Part shown: piece by piece, positions 44,501 through 56,500 of the stretch
How positions within the stretch are numbered: position 1 is the first letter of the stretch
How the letters are laid out: the number at the start of each line of letters is the position of its first letter
NCBI GenBank assembly: GCA_026874595.1
Contig: CM049320.1
Location: forward strand, 4,035,464 to 4,099,463
Length of the DNA stretch: 64,000 nt
From: Sipunculus nudus
Lineage: Eukaryota > Annelida > Sipuncula > Golfingiida > Sipunculidae
Reading direction: 5' to 3'
Made by a program: the position numbers and the translations under genes
The notes under the pieces: model-generated
Told to the model about the DNA's origin: nothing
The model's input: only the letters and a program-made list of their open reading frames with translations
Databases searched by the model: none

Positions 44501-47500
44501 AAGTTAGTGTTTTCCTTTTCTAAAAACCTTCCACGAGCCGTCAAATCCCTCGTGTCACAATATGGATCATATGCATCTATGAACAGGGAGAAAGATTCGT
44601 TAAGGGGCATATTCTGATATCTGACATCTTTTAACTAAAGATAACCATTGAATCTCTAATCAAATAGGTCAGAACGCACCTATCATACTGTAGACAGGCT
44701 CGTTTGTTTATATCCACGTTTATAATGTCGGGTAAGCAGCAAAATAATCCAAACACATTTAGCAAGAACCTTTGGCAGACAGTCAGATGAACCAGAGGGC
44801 AAAGGGCTTTTTGCAAATGGTGACTGTCAACTTATGCACATGCATCACAGAGGCATTATAAAGAAGTTTTTTCTTAAATAAGAATTACCTAGAGTTCATA
44901 ACTGTATGCAGAGAGTAAGCCAGAAATCACCAAAGTTCCACAGAAATGGTCAATGACCAGTTTGCTTTGATATAAAGCTAATATGTATCATATGATTTAC
45001 TGTATCATTAGCAAATTGTTGCTATGTTTATTGTAAATTTTATGATGAAATAAAATCATATTGTTCCTCTTGCCTCAATCAATATCCTGGTATATAAAAT
45101 CATGCAGAGCTTGACTTTTATGGTTGATTAATTGCCTGGTGCAAGTAAAGGTAAAAATTATTATGGCAGGCAGAAAAAAAAGTCTCCTCCTACTTGCCCC
45201 ACTTAATATTTTGTAACCCCCCCCCCCACCCAAAATTCTTTTTGCAATACCTTGTACTGGTAATTTACGGCATGTTGTACATAATAATTACTACAGAGAC
45301 ATAATATACAAACATTTGAACACCTGCTCTTGTCTGACACGCAGTAAAACATGCAGACCAATAATATGGATCCCACTGTATGTCCATAGCCATGATGACT
45401 GAATTTTTTAAGGACAAGTAAAAATTTATGCAAAGCAAGTTAAAGCTAGATGTCACTGGCCTGATGGGACAGGTACTTTCAAGTTAATATTAAACCCTGC
45501 ACAGGCATTAGAAAAATACCTGCTACTGATTTACAGTCTGTGTGAAGCAAGCAAGAACCGTGTACTGCAGGTCACCAGGCAGATGTATGAATTATTGAAT
45601 AAAAGCATGGATTGGATAGAAACTGAGGAACAAAAACTGTGAACCAGTGGGAATCCTAGCAAGAGTGAAAACCCAGGAAGATAATGAATAATAAATCAAT
45701 AGAAAACTCTACCTGCCTGCTAAATAATAAAGCATGGAAGAGTGATGTCATCCGTGGTTTGTCAGTCACGTCAGAACCAGGAAAATTTATTAAAACCTAT
45801 ATGTGCGGGATGTGTAATATTATTAGAGTCTCAGACACAGCCCACACTTTTCCAGTAAGCCTGTCAATTGTAAGAAATAAAAAAATGTTTCATTTCTGAA
45901 TGAAGAGCTCATGAATGAGCTTTTAAAGCTGGTTTACTTTTCTTTATAAAAAATTTAATTTATTGTTTCATTTATTAAAGACAGCAGGATGTTTATTTTA
46001 AAAGAAAAATATTCAAGGAAATAGCATCCCTTTTATGTCCTCAATAATATTATTTATAGAATCACATTCTTTGTCACAATATTTTCCATGTGATACAGTG
46101 AGTCTCAAGGAAAATATAAAATCTTACTGGGATTGCTTGAACAGTTGACTACAGTTGTATATATTTACATGTATTTCTGATATCTTGTCAGCCATCCAAA
46201 GTCATTTATTATTGTCGCAGCCAAAAGCAGTCTGTGGTGATTTGCTTCACAGCTGTTGATAATTATATTGGTTCATTTGCATTGATTACATGGTGTTTTC
46301 CACGTTGTACACTGGTTGACAAAAATATGTTCCATACATAACAATGTCTGCATTTTTAAGGAATCCTGTACTGCCAGTCACATAAATGAGGTTACAGTTT
46401 AAATTATTTAAATGATCATGGCTGAATGCATTCTAGTTTCTTGTGCAGCCACTGAAAAATAAATGAAACTTAAAATTTACCATTATCTGTTGCTGATGAT
46501 CTTAACAGCACTGTTTGTAACCTCCTCAGACATGATTTGCTGTAAGTGTTTTATCCCATAACCCAAGAACCAACACATAAAAGGATTACAAAATAAGGCT
46601 GAGCCTTATCAATGTCATTATACATCAGCATGTCTGTGGAAACCTTTAAGCCTTTTAGGACCTACACCTGAATTCAATGAATACCAGGAAAAACAGTTGG
46701 CAGTTTCTTTATGGAAAATGCCAAAATTATGCTTCTGCATCCCGTAACTATAATAATCCACCAGAGCCAGAATTGTTCATATTTTACAGTGTAGAGTTGA
46801 TGCTCCATTTCAGTGGTCTCATTTTAATCACTGCCACTGTGGCAATAAAAGCTGTATTGCTTTGGGTTCATATCATGTCGGAGATAGATTGTCTGCATTC
46901 TGCATTTATTGTTCTCTGGGATGATTGGCTCATTTTTTTTTTACACTTATATTTGAAAAAGATTTGTAAACCTTAAAGACCTATAAAAAATTCTTTGATT
47001 CATAAATGTGAATACAAAAAATTCTGGATGAACAAATTGTGAAACCCAACACAAACCATGAAGAATTAAAGACTTACTTAGAGAACATTTTAAACAGATT
47101 TAAGATTTACAAATTATGCAACCTTTAAATGTGGCACTGCTAAACTCAGTAAGGATATTATTTCTATGTATTATGTATTATATGTATTATAAAAAATTCT
47201 CCAGATCATGAGATGGTGAATGGTTAATGATTTTGATTTGCTTAAATCTTCATTTTTCCTGGAAGTTAAAATAATATAACACTGAAGGAAAAGAAACGTA
47301 TCTAGATTTGCTATCACTCATAAAGCCATTTGTAGCACTTGACTAGCACTGGCATGAACGTTAACATTTATTGCACTTATCACTGGAAGTAAGATTTTGT
47401 GTCCTGATGTTTTTGTTGACCTGACATTATATGCCACATATAAATTACAGGTTATGGATTGAGAAAATACTGGAGCATGTCTATGTGATGGTAAAATTAT

Positions 47501-50500
47501 GTTTCATGACTGATAGAAAAAAAACCAAAGTCTAATTAATCAGGTACCTGTTATATTACCTTTTAAGTGTTTTAAGGAACAATCACCATTCTGCCAGCTC
47601 TTGAAGTCTAGTGTACTTTATAATTCTAGCATTTACTCGATCATTACATAGAAGAAGAGTCAGTAATCATTGTTCAAAGATTCATTAAATTATTTAATTA
47701 TAGTTATCATTAGGCCTGTGAAATGTGAGGGCCCTCAGAATCAATTCAATTATCAATTCTTTACCTTCAATTCAATTCTTGATTCAATTCTTACTTAAGT
47801 AGTAAATTTCAGACATTTTAAAAAATGAAAGCAACTTAAGCAAAATGGATGTTAGAAAATTTCATTAAATAAAAGAAAAAATGTAGCTCTCCCTCTCTTT
47901 GTCACCACCATATATGTATCAATGCAAAGGAGGGGTCCACCAGCAAATGTTTAAAAGTGGATTTGGGGCTCATACACTGTAAAAAACTTCATCACCGCAG
48001 ACTGCTCTGTCAGATTTGAGAGATCACAGAGGACTTCGGGATGGTACATGCAAAAATAATTATAAACTAAATGAATTGATTCAGAGGTTAATAATGGATT
48101 AAAATTTAATCAAGGGCTTGCAGTTCAATGCATTGATTCTTCAATGCATTTTTACACCCCCTGGTAATCATACCAATGAATAGATTGTTATAATTGTGTT
48201 ATTTTCGGACATTTTTTGTTTTGATTTTTTGCTGCATGGTGACACCAACTTAAAGGAGCCTATTCCAGTGTTTGATGTCTACTAACTAAAGATAATCCCT
48301 TGAACCTTTTATAAAAATAGGCCAGAAAACACCAATCTCACAGTAAAGAGGTGGTTTATTTTGTTTATATCTACTGGTTTAAACATGTGGGGTCTGCCAA
48401 AATAATCAAAACATGTTCAACAAGGTCATACAATGGCAATTCAGAAGAAGCAGAGTTTTTCAAAGCACGTTTTGCAACCAGTTACCTTTCAGCTTCCACA
48501 CAAATGCAACCAACTACCTCCAGTTACACGTTCTCCGTTTGCCAACATTGACACGTGTAAGGTGTTTACTAACAGCTTGTTGATAAACAAGCTCATAGAT
48601 CCATAACAGACATGTTATAAGAATCTTTCTTTACAGGAATTACCTATATTTGTATCCCTAGACAAAGTTGGGATACTATGGTTTCACAACGGTCCCGCCG
48701 CCGCAGAAAAACCTTGTGAGCGGGATAACTCAAAAAATATTTCACTGATCTTTTTCAAACTTTACATTTATATAGATATAGGTAAGGGGACGAAGCCTAT
48801 TTAAAATGGGGTCATTACCTATGCTAGGAGAGTGACCTTGACCTTGAATAGGTCCATTTTTGCTGAAAATAACACAAATTCTTAAATATCTCAAGTAAGC
48901 TTGCATGGACTGGTCCAAAAATCAAGGTGTTAGAAGATCTTGGATAGCCTTGTGATATACCGGAAACTGGTAGCGCCACCTATTATCCTTTTCTTGTTTT
49001 CATGCCTTTTAATACCCCTATAATTGCCACTTGACAGTACTGTAAGCATTATAAGTCAAAAACTAATGGACAGATTTCTTTCATATTATGCACATGTAGA
49101 GAGATGGGTTATGGGATGAGGTCTATTTACACTTGGGTCATGACCTTTACCATGAGAGTTGCCTTGACCTTTAATGTGTCCATATTTGGTGAAAATCACA
49201 CACCTCTTATGATATCTCCAGTGTTGATAGCCATATGGATTTCAAACGTGACTTATGTATGGCCCACCACTAAAGTAAGAACCCTATAGGTTCTAGGGTC
49301 ATGAGGTCAAAGGTCAAGGTCACTTGACTTGCATCTTAAAAGATACCGTGGATGCATTTTAAGCCAAACTTTCATCCCAGGTCTTCAATCTTGAATATAT
49401 AGCTCACTTGCCAATAGTGGATGATCCTTATCAATTTTGGGGTCACAAGGTCAAAGGTCAAGGCCACAGGAGCTATCTGTCAAAAAATTAGTTTCTGGAT
49501 GATAATTCCTGCTTTTATTGATGTATGGATTTCAAACTTGACTTGTATATGACCCATTGGAAAAGCAAGACCCGAATTGATTTTGGGGTCATGAGGTCAA
49601 AGGTCAAGGTCACAGGACACATCTTTAAAAAGATTGTGGATGCATTTTCAGCCAAAAATTTCATCTCAGATCTTTCATCTTGCACATATAGTTCACCTGC
49701 CAAGAGTGGAACACCCCTATCACTTTTGATGTCACAAGGTCAAAGGTGAAGGTCACAGGAGCCATCTGTCCAAAAATTAGTTTCTGGATGAAAATTCCTG
49801 CTTTTATTGATGTATGGATTTCAAATTTGACTTGTATATGACCCATTGGAAAAGCAAGACCCGAATTGATTTTGGGGTCATGAGGTCAAAGGTCAAGGTC
49901 ACAGGACACATTTTTAAAAAGATGTGGATGCATTTTCAGCCAAAAATTTCATCTCAGATCTTTCATCTTGCACATATAGTTCACCTGCCAAAAGTGGAAC
50001 ACCCCTATCACTTTTGATGTCACAAGGTCAAAGGTGAAGGTCACAGGAGCCATCTGTCCAAAAATTAGTTTCTGGATGAAAATTCCTGCTTTTATTGATG
50101 TATGGATTTCAAATTTGACTTGTATATGTCCCATTGGAAAAGCAAGACCCGAATTGATTTTGGGGTCATGAGGTCAAAGGTCAAGGTCACAGGACACATT
50201 TTTAAAAAGGTGTGGATGCATTTTCAGCCAAACATGTCATCTCAGATCTTTCATCTTGCACATATAGTTCACCTGCCAAGAGTGGAACACCCCTATCAAT
50301 TTTGATGTCACAAGGTCAAAGGTGAAGGTCACAGGAGCCATCTGTCTAAAAATTTAGTTCCTGAGATGATAATTCAAGCTTGGATTAATATATGGATTTC
50401 AAACCTGACTTATATATGGCCCATCAATAAATCTAGACCTTTATTGATTTATATATAAAAGAGGATGATCAAAATCAATTTTGGGGTCAAAGGTCAAGGC

Positions 50501-53500
50501 AACAGTAGCCATCTGTCAAAAAATTAGTTTCTGGATGATAATTCCTGCTTTTATTGATGTATAGATTTCAAACTTGACTTATATATGTCCCATTGAAAAA
50601 GCAAGATCCCAATTGATTTTGGGGTCATGAAGTCAAAGGTCAAGGTCACAGGACCAACATCTTCAAAAAGATTGTGGATTGATAGATGGAAGAAACAATT
50701 ATTGCTTGCCATGTGTCAGTATTTGCTGCTAAAAATTTGGGCCTATTCTTAAGGGGGGGGGGGCGTACTATGTCTGGGGATACTCTGGCACCTGCGGTGC
50801 CAAGAAATATCTAGTTCATTAATATGTACGCAGAGTAAGCCAGAAGTGACATAACTTCTACAGGTGAGACAGGTGAATAGGAGGCTTTAAGAGTTGCTGT
50901 GATGTGGGCTCTCGGCACCACAGCCTCACAGTCATGATTCTGACATTAACGCTGAATGGCTCGGCTCCCTGAAAACGAACATTCCCCATTTATATATCCA
51001 ATTCCTTTGAAGGAAATATATTCATGAAATCTGCACTAAATGGTCGCTCCTTAAGTGACGTTGATGGGACCATTAAACTGTATAATAAAGGTTTTAATGC
51101 CTCAGTGTCTGAATGTGTCATTACCTCACAAAGTAACATCAGCTGGAGGAATATGGTCTCGTTCTGTCGCTGCCGAAGAATTTGTCTTTACCTCTTCAGG
51201 ACCTGAGACATTAACTTTACTAGCTTTTGAGGTTTCTGATTGGCTACCTCATGGGCATCATTAAGTGCTTGTATGGTGATGATGGGGTTCATATCTTTTG
51301 GGAATATGCTTTCAGAATTGAGTAGAAATTTCTGTATACATGTAATGTTTTCTTTAAAGACAAAAATAGGTTGATGTAGTCATAAAAATATGTGAATCTC
51401 ATCACTTAGAGATATAGGACCACTGCTCAGTTCTTCCAGTAATAATTACATTATTTGATGCAGACTTTGTCATTTGCTGGAACTATAACTTACTTGAGTC
51501 TGAACTTTATTTATGAAAAAAAAACAAATAATATGCCCCATAAACATTAATATAGCTACTCTTGAAAAGCATCATTTGTTTCTTAAATAATCTTATCCTG
51601 TCCATTTATACGGCTTATTTTAAGAGTTAGTTAATCATGGCCAGTAAAATTTGTTGTCCTTGTCACGTTTTGTGTAAATGTTTGACCATGCTGTGTCAGG
51701 ATTTGCAGAATAGTTACAATTATAACTATAATATATATGTAATAATGATTTTATCATTAGTAATTTTCAAAATGTAAATTTTACTATTTAAACATTAGAA
51801 ATGTCATGAATTTTCACAACATTAATTATGAAGCTCTCAGGGGGCTCACACCTCTGCCAAGGCTTAAAGGGCCCAAGCACCTACTTGACCTTAATTCAGC
51901 TACTGAAGGTAATCCCTTGGAGCATTTATAAAAATAGGCCAGAAAACGTTGATGTCACCACACACAGGTGGTTGTATATAAACATGTTTATAATGTGTGG
52001 GGGCTGGCCAGAATAATCAAAACAAATTCAACAAGGGCATCGGCAAATGGCGTTTTGCAACAAGTGACCTTACTACCTCCCCATATTTGCAACCTACCAC
52101 CTTAGGTTACATGCTTTTCCCCGTTTGTCTACATTGCTGTGTTTACAAACATGTTGTTGATAAACAAGTTCATGCATACTTTACAAAGGCCTTGAAAGAA
52201 CTTTTCACAACCAAAATTACCCTTAGATCAATTATATATATACACAGAGGAAGCCATAAATCACATATTCTTTTTCAAAAGGTGGGTGAATGGGCACCTT
52301 TACTCTTACTCGACTGACCCATTTCTTTAGATCCCTTACCCATTTTTGTCCCTGTTCAAAGTTTCATGGAAATTTGTGCAGTAATTTTTGCATCCTCCTC
52401 CTAACAGACCTACAAACATTAAATTTAGGTGAAAACATCACCTCCCTGGTGGATGTAATAACATAAATGTTTGTTCTATATGTTCATATGGTTTATCAAT
52501 GACACAGTCATGAACCACCACTCAGGAGACTTGTTGACACTGTGTGGGTTTTCACAAACAGGAATTGGCCAAGGGTTTAATCATCATTCAGTGTTCTGTT
52601 GAAGTGAATGACAGTGATTAGACTTGTACAAGAGAATACACAAAAACACCCTTCATGAAGTCCTTGAAGTAATTTAGTGTAAATAGGCACTGATCAAACT
52701 TAATTAGGATAACATGAATAAGGGTCGTTGTTATCCTCTGTTAAAGTTAATTAACATGTTGTCACGGTTACAAGATTATACTACATCTCATCTGGATTAA
52801 CGATCTCACAAATAACGCTTCGAGCAATATGTTGTTTTTATCAGCTTAATTGTTGACGTAATTAGTAACGCGTAATTGCAGAGTAATTAAAAGTCAGCCT
52901 TTTGCTCAGCTGGCTATTTATTATGAGCTGTCCAAGTCCAGTGCCTGATTGGTTGTTTGAACATCCAGTAAGGGAGCAAGAATTAATTGAAACCAACTTG
53001 ATAAAAGATTCAGTCATTCAAAAAAGTTAATTCAGAATTGCCAGTTTTGATTATCGACAAATAAGGACCGGACTCAACTGAAACAGGTTGTAATATGAAA
53101 TATACAGACCCTGATTAGAAGAAGTCAAAATCCTTAAACTCAGAAAAGAAACCAGTATCTGAAAAGAATATATACTAATTGTAATAGTTGGTGCACTAAT
53201 GAAGTAAATTAAGTTTTACTTCTGGTTTATACAAATTTCCATATCCTCATCTCCATGGCAAATTTGTCTTTGCCGTTTCTTCAGTAACAGTGAAGCGTGA
53301 AAATAATTGAATTAAACTGCCCTTTAACAAGGAGCTCTAAGGTTGATCCTACCCACATTTTTTTCCTTAGTATCAGTGACATCAAGACTGAAGTGTAATT
53401 GTGCTTCTTATACCAGCTGAGTTAAGAATCTGGATCATTTTGATCTGGCTTATCTTACTCTGCCTCTTTGTGAACTACAGTCAGGTGTGATATCCACCAT

Positions 53501-56500
53501 CGTAACCATTTATAGCAATCGGCATTAGTGGTGGTCTAGTATTGGCTGCTTGGTCTTTTTTATATGATTCCTCTTAATGTATTAAAAATGGAAATGATTT
53601 TGTTAAACAATTTTGCTTCAAGATAAGTCTGGCTCAGCTAACATGAGACAGGTGTTGATCATTTCAACAAAGCAAATTTTGAACAATAGACCTTATAAAA
53701 ACATCACTATCCTTGGACATGTAAAAGATATTTTCGATTTAATCATCACAAATAGGAAATGTCAAACACTGCCCTTTTGAACAATAAAATAAAATCCAAT
53801 TTTGTTATTTTCTTTTAAATCACAGACTTCAATTATAGACGCCCCCAGTTTTAATCAGACAGAGTATCTTTTTCACTTTTCTTCTGATTACAATCCTTGT
53901 GAGACCTCGCACAGATCTGCAGATTCAATTTGATGTCTTATTGCTGAGATTTAATCAGACATTGCCAATCTCTCCAGTAATTATGGCAAAACTGTTGAGA
54001 AGCTTTTCTTTGGCATTATTGATTCTGTGGAAGTTTAATGTGGTGAGGTTGGGTTATTATTCTGGCAGGTAACGTTTTGTGTAGTAGTGATATTGTGAAC
54101 ATGCTGATCTGTCAGCAGCAAAGGCCATTAAACACCATGCCTTGGATTGCTTCAAAACAGAATAATAGAAGTAGCTTCACAGTTTGTTGACAGTCTGTAT
54201 TTCAACTCTAATCCAGATTTGTTATTTTTTTTTATAATCAGGAACCTTTTGATATGTGACCTTTTTTTGACAGTAATATAATTTAGTAACAGTGTTATAT
54301 AATATATTAACAGTTTACTGCTATATCATAGATAAAGTGATAAATATAAATAGCATATATTATAATTTATAGTTAAACTAATAGTTAAACAGAATGCAAT
54401 GAAACTTGTATTCAGGTATCAACAGAACATTTTGACATGATTTTTTTGTGTTTTTGCATTACTGGTAATAATCATACTATCTGATAACTTTTATTTTACT
54501 TATATGCTGGATTTGATGTATATTAATACTCAGTGATTTATTTCTGTGTATGTATGAGTACATATGTACATGTGCTGAAGTGATGATTCAGTTTTATGAC
54601 AGAATTTTCATGGTTGTTTTAGGTACGCCTCTACATTGATGGCAAGTTGTTTACCGAGACTGATGAGAACCCTGACATCGTTGATGACTGGCCACTTCAT
54701 CACACCAAAATCCACTACAACAAGTTTGTTGTCGGAGCATGCTGGCAGGGTGAGCCAAATTTACAGTTTCTACTAGATAAAAACCTGGAGATATCATTCA
54801 TAACACCATCACATTTACCTAATATCTGCATCCTGAGCACTTTAATAGGTGCCCAGCTCTTTGACCTGTGTATATAGTCAGATGCACTTTGTCTCCTAAA
54901 AGAAACACTTTACAAAATTGATCAAACATCAGCTCCCAAAAAGTAACACTTTACAAAAAAATTTAAATATCAATTTAACATTTGCTGCCAAAAGTAACAC
55001 TTACAATGTCACTGTAATATTGGCTCCCAAAATGTTACAATTAATAATGTCACTGTCACTTTGGCTTCAAAAGGTCACACTTTACAATGTCAAGGTAATA
55101 TTTTGACAATGTAGCACTGTGAGATACCAAAAGCAGGAAATACTGCATAATCTTTATCTTTTCAATAATAAACCAACCATCTACAAATGTTAATGCCTGT
55201 ATATCATATCTAGGAGGAAGTGGAGAAATGGACCATTACTTCAAGGGTTACCTAGCTGGTCTGTCTATCCTGACTGGTAAAACTGAGAGCGACCGAGTCA
55301 TCAAGTGTTTAAATAACTGCAAGGAGAAGCTGGACTTCCAGGCCATCGCTGAAATGCAGGAGGGCATGGTAAGGAAACATATATGATCTGTATGGCCGGC
55401 TATCAGGCGAAGAGTTAATATTGTTTAACAGGTCAGGTTTGATGACTGATTCTTGATGAAATTCAGGATGGTTACTGTCTTCCTACACAAATTTGAGAGC
55501 TTTCAACGGTACTCCGCACCTGATCTCTTGACTTTTCTGCATGCCACTTTTCCCTACTGTCATATAGGTCAGGTCCAAAATTAGTGCAAAGTTCTGTCTG
55601 ACTAGACTGAGAATTGTTGATGAAACAATTTATTTCTTAATATAACTTGGATCTCCTTTCAGACATTGTTTTCTTAATTACACTAGTTTTCTCATTGTAG
55701 ATAATCTTTTTAAATTAACTCTTGTTTCATTTTAGACAATTTCTATATTAAATCACTCTGGATGTATCATTTTAGACAATCTCTTTCAACAATGAGATGA
55801 CAGAAATCAAGATCTCCGGCCCTAACCGCAGCATGGTGGAGATGCTGGTGAGACACATCAGTTACATCAACGCCCGCAACTTCCCCACGCCAGGAAACCG
55901 AGCCCTCTCAGTCAGCACAGAAATAGTGTAAGTACATCAGTATTATCATAATGACTAGGTCCCTGCCCCAAGAAAGGATGAAGGACTTGATTGGAGGAAG
56001 TGTAACAGTCAGGGTGTTCAGTCCAGTGGTAACTAAACATATGGCAGTTCAGTTGTGAAAGACTTCCATGGGATAATCAATAATTAAATGGTAAAAAGGC
56101 ATTTCTTACTATGGATCCTATAAGTTGTAATATCTCCTTTTTTTACAGTTGTTTCTTTTATTAAAAATTTATCTTTGAGAATTTCAATTATATGTATCAC
56201 TGGTTGATGAATATTACTTTTTGTTCAGCAGAGGTCATTTTATAGGTAAGTATCATTTTGATAAGGTTAAATGTGTGGATTTTATTACATGTGTCATGTT
56301 GATTGGGACACAGCAATTTTGATTGAGACAGAAATTAAAGTATTATTGACAGATGTCATATTGATTTTGATTGACAGGTGTGAGGATGGACAGGAGATCA
56401 TGGTGCCAACCCTCCAGAGCAACATCCTTGTCATCCAGGCTGAGAAACCGATCATCACGATCAGTGCTGAGAAAGTCCTGTCTCGTAAAGAGAAGGAGCT

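Larger units (their letters stand above)
48647..50810. mobile_element. Hairpin-ended non-coding element with AGGTCA repeat array
   Basis: Terminal inverted repeats: ATATTT then GTATCCCTAGACAAAGT (48652-48668) on the left, and ACTATGTCTGGGGATAC (50767-50783) then GGCACCTGCGGTGCC and AAATAT on the right. Relative to the right end, the left end lacks about 21 bp containing the GGCACC...GGTGCC hairpin. The interior has many tracts of nuclear-receptor half-sites, some tandemly repeated. A poly-G run (50753-50763) lies just inside the right end. There is no transposase, so it is a non-autonomous DNA element. It sits inside family X copy 2; the duplicated target is CT or CTA. Confidence 0.78.
43623..54622 (+). 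other. Intron 6 (11.0 kb)
   Basis: Holds three copies of an unnamed dispersed repeat (44.6, 48.2/50.8 and 51.9 kb), the AGGTCA-repeat element nested in the second copy (48.65-50.81 kb), a poly-C run (45217-45228), an ATTCAATTC-rich stretch (47.74-47.80 kb) and a homeodomain-site-rich stretch (52.78-52.92 kb). No coding exon was found. Confidence 0.85.

Noticed and set aside
49525-50305. Repeated 67-74-codon frames as a protein-coding repeat family
   Set aside because: They follow the 288-bp tandem unit, with stops in every unit and shadows on the other strand.
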